This document shows, in pieces, positions 29,260-35,744 of a stretch of 35,744 nucleotides of DNA; positions within the stretch are counted from its first letter, which is position 1; every line of letters starts with the position of its first letter. The DNA is from Lysobacterales bacterium. Lineage in GTDB: Bacteria > Pseudomonadota > Gammaproteobacteria > Xanthomonadales > SZUA-36. Made by a program: the position numbers and the translations under genes. The stretch covers positions 1 to 35,744 of the forward strand of contig JAKITK010000032.1 of assembly GCA_021648125.1 (NCBI GenBank). Direction: 5' to 3'. The notes under the pieces were generated by a model, which did no database searches, was not told where the DNA came from, and worked only from the letters and a program-made list of their open reading frames with translations.

Positions 29260-29856
29260 ATGACTGATGAAAAAGTGAAAGCCAGCAATTCGCGTGTAAA
29301 TGCCGTGGTTGAGCGACCGGAAGAAATTATTACTTCGACAGCTGATTATTACGCCTTGCGAGAGAAATGGACCAAGCAGCTCGCGACACCGAAATTGATG
29401 CGCAGTGCCGACGCGCCCTCGGTTATGGACGGTGAGCAAAATATAAAATTGTTGTTAAGCGGTGAAGAGAGCGGGGGGCGTTTCATGGTGAGCCTAATCA
29501 CTCTGGAACCGGATACGGGCGCCCCACCCCACCACCAACCCAATGAAGACGAAATTTTTCTTGTAGTTTCCGGTCAGGTTACCATCACAATTGGGCATGA
29601 AACCCAAACCGTGGGGTCGGGCGATTTCGCCTATGCACCGCGCAACACAACCCATGCCTTTCGGGCGGCGGGCGGCAAGCCAGCGGTTATGTTTTCCATA
29701 AACAGCCCCGGTGGGCATGAGAGAGGTTTCGAATATATCACGGGTATGGTGAAAAACGGCCATCCCATAGAAGAAGCCATAGCCGGGCTGAAAAATTATG
29801 ATTTCATCATCGATGAGATTGAAAACGAAGACGACAAAAAACGAATTGGCGTGTAA
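29260..29856 (+). CDS. Single-domain cupin, possible dioxygenase or isomerase
   Basis: A 198-residue protein with one cupin barrel at about 60-160. Motif 1 is PDTGAPPHHQPNEDEIFLVVSG and motif 2 is FAYAPRNTTHAFRA. In related cupins motif 1 usually reads HxH before NEDE. Here the codons at 29530-29538 give His91-His92-Gln93, so one expected metal-binding His is Gln, while the Glu of motif 1 and the His of motif 2 are kept. It could still bind metal through three residues or be non-catalytic. AAGGAA precedes the ATG, 12 bases after the FAA-hydrolase gene. A quercetinase-like or ring-cleavage role is possible but unproven; it is too short for a two-domain gentisate dioxygenase. Confidence 0.8.
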   Translation: MTDEKVKASNSRVNAVVERPEEIITSTADYYALREKWTKQLATPKLMRSADAPSVMDGEQNIKLLLSGEESGGRFMVSLITLEPDTGAPPHHQPNEDEIFLVVSGQVTITIGHETQTVGSGDFAYAPRNTTHAFRAAGGKPAVMFSINSPGGHERGFEYITGMVKNGHPIEEAIAGLKNYDFIIDEIENEDDKKRIGV

Positions 29857-29908
29857 TTTTATTCGCCAAAAACCAAACAAAAATCATTAATACATGAGGG
29901 GAATTGAT

Positions 29909-32245
29909 ATGAGTGATAAGACTATGCAAACAAAGACTTCGTTAACCAAAACATTGCTAACATCAGCAATTGCCTCGGTACTACTATCGCCAGCTATAGT
30001 GTGGGCGGAGGAATCCGATTTAATCCTAGAAGAGGTCCTGGTCACGGCGCAAAAACGGGAAGAGAACATCACCGATGTTCCGATTTCCATAACGGTGGTT
30101 TCGGCAGAAACTCTCGACAAGCGTGGCATTACAGACACTTCTGAATTGGCGAAAGTTGTGCCGGGCTTTGTCTATCAGTCTTCAACATTTGGCTCACCGA
30201 TCTATTATATTCGTGGTATTGGCTTTGCCGAAATCACCCAGGCTGTAAGCCCGGCCGTCAGCATTTATGTTGATCAGATACCGCTACCTTTTTCGGTGAT
30301 GGCGCGTGGCGCGATTCTGGATTTGCAATCAGTCGAGGCGCTTAAGGGGCCGCAGGGGACTTTGTTTGGCCAAAACTCCACCGGCGGTGCCATCAACTAT
30401 ATCGCTGCGAAGCCAACCGAAGAATTTACGGGCGGATTTGATTTAAGTTATGGGCGTTTTAATGATATAGAGATAGGCGGGTTTGTCAGTGGCGCTTTAG
30501 GCGATACACTGAAAGCCAGAGCCTCCGTTCGCAGTGAAAGCCGAGGAAATTGGCAGCAGAGTTCCAGCCGAAACGACGAGCTTGGCGAGCGGGATTTTAA
30601 TACGTGGCGGGTATTGCTCGATTGGGCTCCGTCTGACAATGTGGATTTTTTGTTCAATGTAAATGGCTGGCAGGATAAATCGGATTCACAAGCCAATCAG
30701 TTTATCGGCTTCAGGTTTTTGGTGCCTTGTCCGGGGCCAGGCCGTCAAGCTGCCTGTGATGCTTTGGAGGCCCAGCCCATATCCCCCGCAACCGCCAGAG
30801 CCGCTGACTGGGATCCGGGTCGCAGTTTTGCCGTTGATGATGATTTTTACCAGGTTTCCCTGCAATCCAATTGGCAGGCAAGTGATAATTTTGCGCTGAC
30901 CTCCCAAACCTCCTATTCAAAATATGACTCCCTCGCACCCTTTGATACCGACGGCATGGCCTATACGAATTTGACTGTCGAGGGTGATATTGATATCGAA
31001 AGTTTTAATCAGGAACTGCGTGTAAATGGTGAACTTGAGAATGGTGTAATCTGGATGCTCGGCGGTAATTACCAAAAATCCGATTCCAGTGAAGTTCAGT
31101 TAAGTATTTTGGGATCGACCAATAGTGCTGGCTTTGACGGTTTGATTTCACGCAATGCCCAAGATGTAAGCTCCAAAGCGATGTTTGCCAGTGTCGAGGT
31201 GCCCTTGGGGGATAAATTTAAAATCTCAACATCCGCCCGTTATACATCAGAAGACCGCGACTTTAGTGGCTGCGCGCAAGATGATGGCAATGGCGGGCTT
31301 GCTGCCCTGTTAGGGATAATTTCAAATCTAAGGACTGGATTGCCGCCCATACCGCCACGCTTTATCGCGGCGGGTGGATGTGTAACGCTCAATTCTGATA
31401 CCAGCTTACCCATAGGCGGTCTGGTTACCCAAAGCCTGTCTGAGGATAATATTTCCTGGCGCGCCAGTTTGGATTACAAACCGAACGCGGACACGCTTTT
31501 GTATTTAACCGGCAGTAAAGGCTATAAATCCGGCTCATACCCGCTGGTACCCGGGGTTTTTGATGATCAGTTTATTCCGGCCACCCAAGAATCGGTTTTA
31601 GCTTACGAGCTTGGCTTGAAGAAAACACTGGCGAATCAGCGCGTGCAGCTCAACAGCGCTTTGTATTACTATAACTATGATGACAAGCAAGTGCGTGGGT
31701 TCCTGGATGTTGGCTTTCCCTTTGGCAATGTGCCCGCACTTGTCAATGTGCCCAAATCAAGGGCCTGGGGTTTTGAAACCGAGATCACCGCTATCTTGAT
31801 GGATGGGTTACAGGTTAGTGGGGCCGTAAATTATATAGATACGAAAGTCACCGAGGACTTTTATACACCTGACCCGCTCGGTGATATTTTCAATATCAAC
31901 GGCGAAGCTTTCCCCATGGCACCCAAATGGCAATTGAGTATGGATATTGAATATAGCTTTCCCATTGGCGAAGCCCTGGTGGCTTTCTTCGGGATTAGCC
32001 CGAGCTACCGCTCGGCAACAAAAGCTGCTTTCGGAACCAACCCCCTTCTGGCGGTGGATAGCTATACATTGCTTGACCTGAGAGCCGGTATCGAATCGGA
32101 GGTAGGAGACTGGCGGGCGGAAGTTTTCGCTAGAAATGTCACGGACCAATTTTACTGGACACAAATCACCCGCGAAATTGATGCGCTAACCCGCACGGTT
32201 GGTATGCCGGCGACTTACGGCGTGCGTGTAAGCTATAGATACTAA
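29909..32245 (+). CDS. TonB-dependent outer-membrane receptor
   Basis: A 778-residue receptor for active uptake through the outer membrane. A signal peptide covers about residues 1-36 (TSLTKTLLTSAIASVLLSPAIVWA), ending before EESDL. A TonB-box-like LEEVLVTAQKREE is followed by the plug (DVPISITVVSAETLDKRG; IRGIGFAE; VEALKGPQGTLFGQNSTGGAINYI), then a beta-barrel ending VRVSYRY with the usual C-terminal aromatic. I chose ATG 29909 because AGGGG lies 7 bases upstream; an ATG at 29894 adds five residues. No TonB/ExbBD genes are nearby. Receptors of this subclass often import plant or algal compounds as well as iron chelates. The catabolic operon suggests it takes up the pathway substrate. Confidence 0.92.
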   Translation: MSDKTMQTKTSLTKTLLTSAIASVLLSPAIVWAEESDLILEEVLVTAQKREENITDVPISITVVSAETLDKRGITDTSELAKVVPGFVYQSSTFGSPIYYIRGIGFAEITQAVSPAVSIYVDQIPLPFSVMARGAILDLQSVEALKGPQGTLFGQNSTGGAINYIAAKPTEEFTGGFDLSYGRFNDIEIGGFVSGALGDTLKARASVRSESRGNWQQSSSRNDELGERDFNTWRVLLDWAPSDNVDFLFNVNGWQDKSDSQANQFIGFRFLVPCPGPGRQAACDALEAQPISPATARAADWDPGRSFAVDDDFYQVSLQSNWQASDNFALTSQTSYSKYDSLAPFDTDGMAYTNLTVEGDIDIESFNQELRVNGELENGVIWMLGGNYQKSDSSEVQLSILGSTNSAGFDGLISRNAQDVSSKAMFASVEVPLGDKFKISTSARYTSEDRDFSGCAQDDGNGGLAALLGIISNLRTGLPPIPPRFIAAGGCVTLNSDTSLPIGGLVTQSLSEDNISWRASLDYKPNADTLLYLTGSKGYKSGSYPLVPGVFDDQFIPATQESVLAYELGLKKTLANQRVQLNSALYYYNYDDKQVRGFLDVGFPFGNVPALVNVPKSRAWGFETEITAILMDGLQVSGAVNYIDTKVTEDFYTPDPLGDIFNINGEAFPMAPKWQLSMDIEYSFPIGEALVAFFGISPSYRSATKAAFGTNPLLAVDSYTLLDLRAGIESEVGDWRAEVFARNVTDQFYWTQITREIDALTRTVGMPATYGVRVSYRY

Positions 32246-32261
32246 AGGTTGTTCCTAGGTT

Positions 32262-32552
32262 ATGACAATACTGCATATGGTATGGCTTAAAGCGCCCAAG
32301 GGTGTATCGGATGCTAATATGGAAGATTTGCTGGAGGATATCCGGTGTATGAAAAGCATTCCGTCCGTGATTAATATTGTGGCTGGTAAGAACTTAAAAA
32401 ATACCGACCACGGATATGAATACGGCGTCTTGATGACTTACGCCGATAAGGTAGCGCAACAGCTTTATATCAAGCACCCGTTACACGAAAAAGTACGTGA
32501 CCAAATCAAGGCCATGGGTGTGGGCATGATGGGCCTAGACTTTGAACATTGA
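32262..32552 (+). CDS. Dabb-domain protein (dimeric alpha/beta barrel), olivetolic-acid-cyclase-like
   Basis: A 96-residue stress-responsive A/B barrel (Dabb) protein. His5 in ILHMVWLK, Tyr69 and His75 in LYIKHPLHEKV match in position and spacing His5, Tyr72 and His78 of plant olivetolic acid cyclase, where the Tyr/His pair catalyses aldol ring closure of a polyketide. The YxxHPxH pattern is widespread in the family, so enzymatic activity is not proven. The gene lies between the TonB receptor (16 bases upstream) and the malonyl-CoA synthetase (11-base overlap), so it belongs to the operon. It could act on a polyketide-like ring-cleavage product or bind the substrate. Confidence 0.82.
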   Translation: MTILHMVWLKAPKGVSDANMEDLLEDIRCMKSIPSVINIVAGKNLKNTDHGYEYGVLMTYADKVAQQLYIKHPLHEKVRDQIKAMGVGMMGLDFEH

Positions 32553-34086
32553 TGTTTCGGCAGCGCTAGAAAATCCGGCCCATTGGCTGGAGTCTGTCGC
32601 GCAGTCTGATCCCGGGCGCCCATTGATGCGTGTGCCCGGCGAGGAAGTTTATAGCTATGCTGATGTTACTGATATTTCCGGACGCTTTGCGACTTATCTG
32701 GCCCGGTGCGGTATCAGGGCGGGTGACCGTGTAGCTGCGCAAGTGGATAAGTCGCCGCAGAACCTTATGCTGTGTTTGGCCTGTATTCGCATGGGAGCCA
32801 TATATGTGCCGCTAAATACGGCCTATTCAAAAATGGAGCTTGAATATTTCATTGGTGATGCGGAGCCTGACCTGCTGGTTTGCCAACCAGAGAGGCTTGA
32901 TGAAATAAAATCGGTTACAGACAAATTTAATGTGCCGGCTTTGCATTCTCTTGGCGTCGACGGGGAGGGAACATTTGTAGAGGGTGCCTTAAATTGTCCG
33001 CCCGGTGATTTCCTACCCTTTAGCGGAGATCCCTCCGAAATCGCAGCCCTGCTCTATACCTCCGGCACCACGGGCCGTTCAAAAGGCGCGATGATTACCC
33101 GTCAGGCACTGGCCCATTGTGCAAAAACCCTTTCAGATACCTGGCATTTTACGGCGGACGATGTTTTACTACACGCCCTACCCATATTCCACGGTCACGG
33201 CCTCTTCATCGCCGCAAATACGGTTTTATATGCTGGTGCGCAGATGATTTTCACCAAACGCTTTGATATAGATGAGGTTATTGCCAACCTGCCTGACGCT
33301 ACCGTATTTATGGGCGTGCCGACCATGTACATGCGTCTAATAAAGCATCCGGGGTTTTCACCAGAGGTTTGCAACAAACTTCGCTTAGCCATTTCTGGTT
33401 CTGCACCGATTATGCTCGAAACCCTGGATGCCTTTAGAGAGAAATCTGGATGCACTATATTGGAGCGATACGGCTTGACGGAAACCCTGATCGTCACCGC
33501 CAACCCTTATGAAGGCACCGCTGTACAAGGCTCTGTCGGCCTGCCAGTACGCGATGTGGAAGTGAGTCTTGCGGATATAGAAACGGGTGATGTACTAAGC
33601 GGCCCTGGTCAGGTTGGGACAATTAAAGTGCGCAGTCCCGGCCTGTTTAAAGGCTATTGGCGCAACCCTGAAAAAACCGCAGAAGAAATGTGCACGGACG
33701 GCTATTTCAAGACCGGAGATTTGGGGCGGTTCGACGAAAATGGTTATCTCTATATTGTTGGCCGTAGTAAAGACATGATCATCACCGGTGGTTATAATGT
33801 CTACCCTAAGGAAGTGGAAATTAAAATCGACGGTCTGGGTTATGTGAAAGAAAGTGCCGTTATTGGCCTGCCGCATCCGGACTTTGGCGAGGCTGTGACC
33901 GCAGTGGTAGTGACAAATACAGCGAGTCATCCGGGCGAGGCGGATATGATCGCCGCTTTGAAAGGCGGATTTACCAAATACAAGTGCCCAAAAAAAATAA
34001 TCTTTGTGGGAAGCCTGCCGCGCAATGCCATGGGTAAAGTGCAAAAAAACCTGCTGCGGCAAGACTATAAGACTCTCTATCAATAA
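32542..34086 (+). CDS. matB: Malonyl-CoA/methylmalonyl-CoA synthetase, MatB-like
   Basis: An ANL enzyme of 514 residues, making malonyl-CoA or methylmalonyl-CoA from the free diacid, CoA and ATP. It is close in pattern to Rhodopseudomonas MatB: P-loop LLYTSGTTGRSKGA, then DVLLHALPIFHGHGLF, FMGVPTMYMRLI, the specificity segment LERYGLTETLIVTANPYEG, hinge YIVGRSKDMIITGGYNVYPKE and the catalytic C-terminal LPRNAMGKVQKN. It starts at TTG 32542, inside the end of the Dabb gene; no ATG is better placed and the ribosome-binding site is weak. It precedes an ScpB-like gene by 13 bases, suggesting the pair handles a C3/C4 diacid released by the pathway. Confidence 0.85.
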   Translation: MNIDVSAALENPAHWLESVAQSDPGRPLMRVPGEEVYSYADVTDISGRFATYLARCGIRAGDRVAAQVDKSPQNLMLCLACIRMGAIYVPLNTAYSKMELEYFIGDAEPDLLVCQPERLDEIKSVTDKFNVPALHSLGVDGEGTFVEGALNCPPGDFLPFSGDPSEIAALLYTSGTTGRSKGAMITRQALAHCAKTLSDTWHFTADDVLLHALPIFHGHGLFIAANTVLYAGAQMIFTKRFDIDEVIANLPDATVFMGVPTMYMRLIKHPGFSPEVCNKLRLAISGSAPIMLETLDAFREKSGCTILERYGLTETLIVTANPYEGTAVQGSVGLPVRDVEVSLADIETGDVLSGPGQVGTIKVRSPGLFKGYWRNPEKTAEEMCTDGYFKTGDLGRFDENGYLYIVGRSKDMIITGGYNVYPKEVEIKIDGLGYVKESAVIGLPHPDFGEAVTAVVVTNTASHPGEADMIAALKGGFTKYKCPKKIIFVGSLPRNAMGKVQKNLLRQDYKTLYQ

Positions 34087-34099
34087 CACCAAAAAACTC

Positions 34100-34879
34100 A
34101 TGAATTATGTACGCACAAAAATAATAGACAAAGTTGGCACAATAACCATGTGCCGGAGCGAAAAAATGAACGCGTTTAATGACCCGTTCATTGGTGAGAT
34201 GATTGCGGCTTTTGAGATACTGCAAAATGATAATGTCCGCGCCGTTATCCTGCGGGCACAAAACAATGCCAAGGTCTGGTCGGCGGGCAGAGACCTTGAA
34301 AGCCTACCAAACGGAAAGCATGATATAGAAGGATGGGATACACAGTTGGAGGCTTTGGGAGAGACTGTCCTTAACTGTCCGGTTCCCGTTATTGCACTGA
34401 TTGAGGGTAATGTTTGGGGCTTCGCTTGCGAAATTGCTTTTTCCTGTGATTTGATTGTGGCCGTACCCGAAACAAGCTTTGCTATCACACCTGCGAAACT
34501 TGGTGTACCCTATGCACTCAGTGGTCTGCGCACAGTTATTGAGCGCCTTGGGCCTAACTTGGCCAAAGAAATGTTGTTTTGCGCAACCGGTTTTGATGCG
34601 CAGCGGCTCTACGGGCACGGGATTATCAATCATGTTGTCAACCCTGATGAAATTGAAAAATTTGTGCAAGACATGGCGCACAAAATTTCTTGTTTGGCCC
34701 CGCTCAGTATCGCGGCGCTCAAGCAACAGATATCGGATATCACCAGGGCACATTATCTTCCCCCAAAAACCATAATACAAAGCGAAAAAAGAGCTGCTCA
34801 TCTGCTCGGTTCAGCCGATTTTAGAGAAGGAATATCAGCCCTTAAAGCGAAGCGGCGGCCAAAATTCCAGGGGAAATAA
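34100..34879 (+). CDS. Methylmalonyl-CoA decarboxylase-like crotonase (ScpB family) with altered oxyanion site
   Basis: A 259-residue crotonase aligning along its length with E. coli ScpB/YgfG, which decarboxylates methylmalonyl-CoA to propionyl-CoA. Shared features are KVWSAGRDLESLPNG, IEGNVWG, FAITPAKLGVPYALSGL, and the C-terminal EGISALKAKRRPKFQGK. Thr130 and Tyr138 match Thr132 and Tyr140 of ScpB. His66 is replaced by Arg64, and the second Gly of VWGG (Gly110) by Phe108, both at the oxyanion hole. The substrate or reaction may therefore differ. The ATG at 34100 is 13 bases after matB; no clear ribosome-binding site is visible. Last gene of the GntR-side operon. Confidence 0.82.
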   Translation: MNYVRTKIIDKVGTITMCRSEKMNAFNDPFIGEMIAAFEILQNDNVRAVILRAQNNAKVWSAGRDLESLPNGKHDIEGWDTQLEALGETVLNCPVPVIALIEGNVWGFACEIAFSCDLIVAVPETSFAITPAKLGVPYALSGLRTVIERLGPNLAKEMLFCATGFDAQRLYGHGIINHVVNPDEIEKFVQDMAHKISCLAPLSIAALKQQISDITRAHYLPPKTIIQSEKRAAHLLGSADFREGISALKAKRRPKFQGK

Positions 34880-35112
34880 GTTGGTGAGTTTTGAAAGAAA
34901 ATCGATCTTCAACTGAGAAATTTAACCACTTATTCTAATGAATGACCGTAAACTTACTTATTTAGAGTATAAAGCCTGCTAACTTGTATTCTCCGGTTGT
35001 TATTCTAAGCCGAAAAGCACTGCAGATAGTCTTGTTCCTTATGACTCATTCGTGCAGTAATAGAGTTCATCTCTATATTTACATAACCAATATTACAATG
35101 TATAAAAGTGCA

Positions 35113-35181
35113 TATTCCGGCCCAATCTGGGCACCCATTCCGGTTTTATGTGAACACTGATTCTGGTTTTATCTGAACACT
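35113..35181. mobile_element. IS21-family terminal repeats, solo end
   Basis: Two near-identical 22-base units, 35137-35158 and 35160-35181, share ATTC-GGTTTTAT-TGAACACT with two differences and a 23-base period. A third, degenerate unit begins at 35113 (ATTCCGG...TGGGCACC). On the minus strand they read TGTTCA...AAAACC..GAAT, the pattern of multiple transposase-binding repeats at IS21-family ends. No istA or istB gene is present nearby, so this is a relic or truncated end. Confidence 0.6.
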
Positions 35182-35378
35182 TTCCCATATCCATCACAAA
35201 CAAGACTCTATACCGCCGGAGTTACCCGAAATCACAGAACGATTGGGGTTAAACCCGGATAGTTGATTGAAGGAGATCAACAACTTTTCATCTAGAGGTT
35301 TTACGGCTGTTGGTACGGTCGAGCAATCACACCAGTTTTGTGCAGCAGTTGGTAAGCAGTGGAATCATGGATTAAAGC

Positions 35379-35453
35379 TTATTCCAGCTCTTGAATAAAG
35401 ACAGCCACTCTAGAAAATACCTCGGCAGGCTTACTGTTGAGGCATTTATGTGG
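35379..35453 (-). pseudogene. Decayed C-terminal fragment of an IS30-like transposase
   Basis: The minus strand from 35453 encodes PHKCLNSKPAEVFSRVAVF and ends at a stop at 35379. IS30-family transposases commonly end with a (R)P(R/H)KCLx-KTPAEVF motif. Just upstream, NLAT is in a different frame, and no longer open frame exists. The fragment is therefore frameshifted and dead. The match is short, so the family is tentative. Confidence 0.45.
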
Positions 35454-35617
35454 CTAAATTATAGAGAAAATTACTATCCTAGGCATTTCTGAGTAACTCA
35501 GAGCTTTCTGTGCACTTCGCAAATACAAACTCGAAGGAAAAGCTTTCAAATCACCTACTCACCAAAAAAAACAGCAGTTTTTATTTGATACCTGTCCTGA
35601 ATATTGGTAATTAAAAG

Positions 35618-35744
35618 GTAAGCGCAAAGTAAACCCCACCCTGTTTTCCTGAACGATTTCCCGTCACGCTATGCTTTTGATGAACCAGGAGCAATAAGCA
35701 ATGCAAAAAATGATACCCACGCTGACCCAGCGCCAGCGTTATTG
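35618..35744 (+). mobile_element. Left end of an IS66-family-like insertion sequence, continuing past the window
   Basis: The sequence GTAAGCGCAAAGTAAACCCC begins at 35618. IS66-family terminal repeats typically start GTAAGCG. A gene begins 83 bases inside (35701), the expected position of the first IS66 accessory gene. The right end is outside the window, so the call rests on one end only. Confidence 0.5.
35701..35744 (+). CDS. Partial gene start, probably IS66-type accessory protein
   Basis: ATG at 35701 with AGGAG 9 bases upstream begins MQKMIPTLTQRQRYW and runs off the window. The opening resembles small TnpA-like accessory proteins of IS66 elements, and the terminal repeat just upstream supports this. 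IS30 transposases can also begin LTxxQRY, so the family remains tentative. Confidence 0.45.
   Translation, partial: MQKMIPTLTQRQRY

Larger units (their letters stand above)
34880..35617. other. Gene-free right flank with insertion-sequence debris
   Basis: No intact gene is supported across 738 bases. Bases 34880-35110 show no recognisable feature and no clear terminator for the operon. IS21-type repeats (35113-35181) and a decayed transposase tail (35379-35453) are listed separately. The remainder is stop-rich in all frames. Confidence 0.6.

Noticed and set aside
29260-29856. Gentisate 1,2-dioxygenase
   Set aside because: That enzyme normally has two cupin domains and about 340 or more residues; this protein has one domain, and a metal-binding His appears lost.

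Overview
The window looks like chromosomal DNA of a marine-type gammaproteobacterium. It carries a FabY-type ketoacyl synthase, a complete oleABCD long-chain olefin cluster, a 344-residue PyrC, and a 2,4-dienoyl-CoA reductase very like E. coli FadH. The organism is inferred from gene content only. No rRNA, tRNA or CRISPR array was seen.

Layout. Bases 1-13279 are mostly core: a partial repeat-type protein, upp, rpe (convergent with upp), a membrane-anchored protein of unknown function whose last codons lie in a REP-like repeat, a GlxA/AraC regulator divergent from fabY, a SIMPL-domain protein, then oleA-oleB-oleC-oleD on the minus strand, divergent from pyrC.

Bases 13466-34879 form a catabolic island in two arms. 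Arm 1 (13466-24556) resembles the acyclic-terpene (Atu) pathway. It holds a dienoyl-CoA isomerase with a complete catalytic triad, a TetR repressor divergent from an AtuA-like gene, both subunits of a geranyl-CoA-carboxylase-type enzyme, an AtuE/LiuC-like hydratase, a DinB/TIGR03084 protein and FadH, ending at a strong terminator. A perfect palindrome sits at the promoter between tetR and atuA. Arm 2 (24701-34879) is a divergon around a GntR regulator. Leftward run the regulator, an FAD aromatic-ring monooxygenase and a multi-span membrane protein. Rightward run an FAA-hydrolase-family enzyme, a cupin, a TonB-dependent receptor, a Dabb protein resembling olivetolic acid cyclase, a malonyl-CoA synthetase and a methylmalonyl-CoA-decarboxylase-like crotonase.

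Read together, the island could import a hydrophobic natural product through the TonB receptor, hydroxylate and open a ring or enol head group, and shorten a branched unsaturated side chain by beta-methyl carboxylation, with C3/C4 diacid products passing to MatB and ScpB. That the two arms act on one compound, for example a prenylated phenol or other meroterpenoid, is inference.

Bases 34880-35744 hold no intact gene but contain remains or ends of three insertion sequences: IS21-type terminal repeats, an IS30-like transposase tail, and the left end plus first gene of an IS66-like element. This suggests that the island's right edge is a site of repeated transposition.
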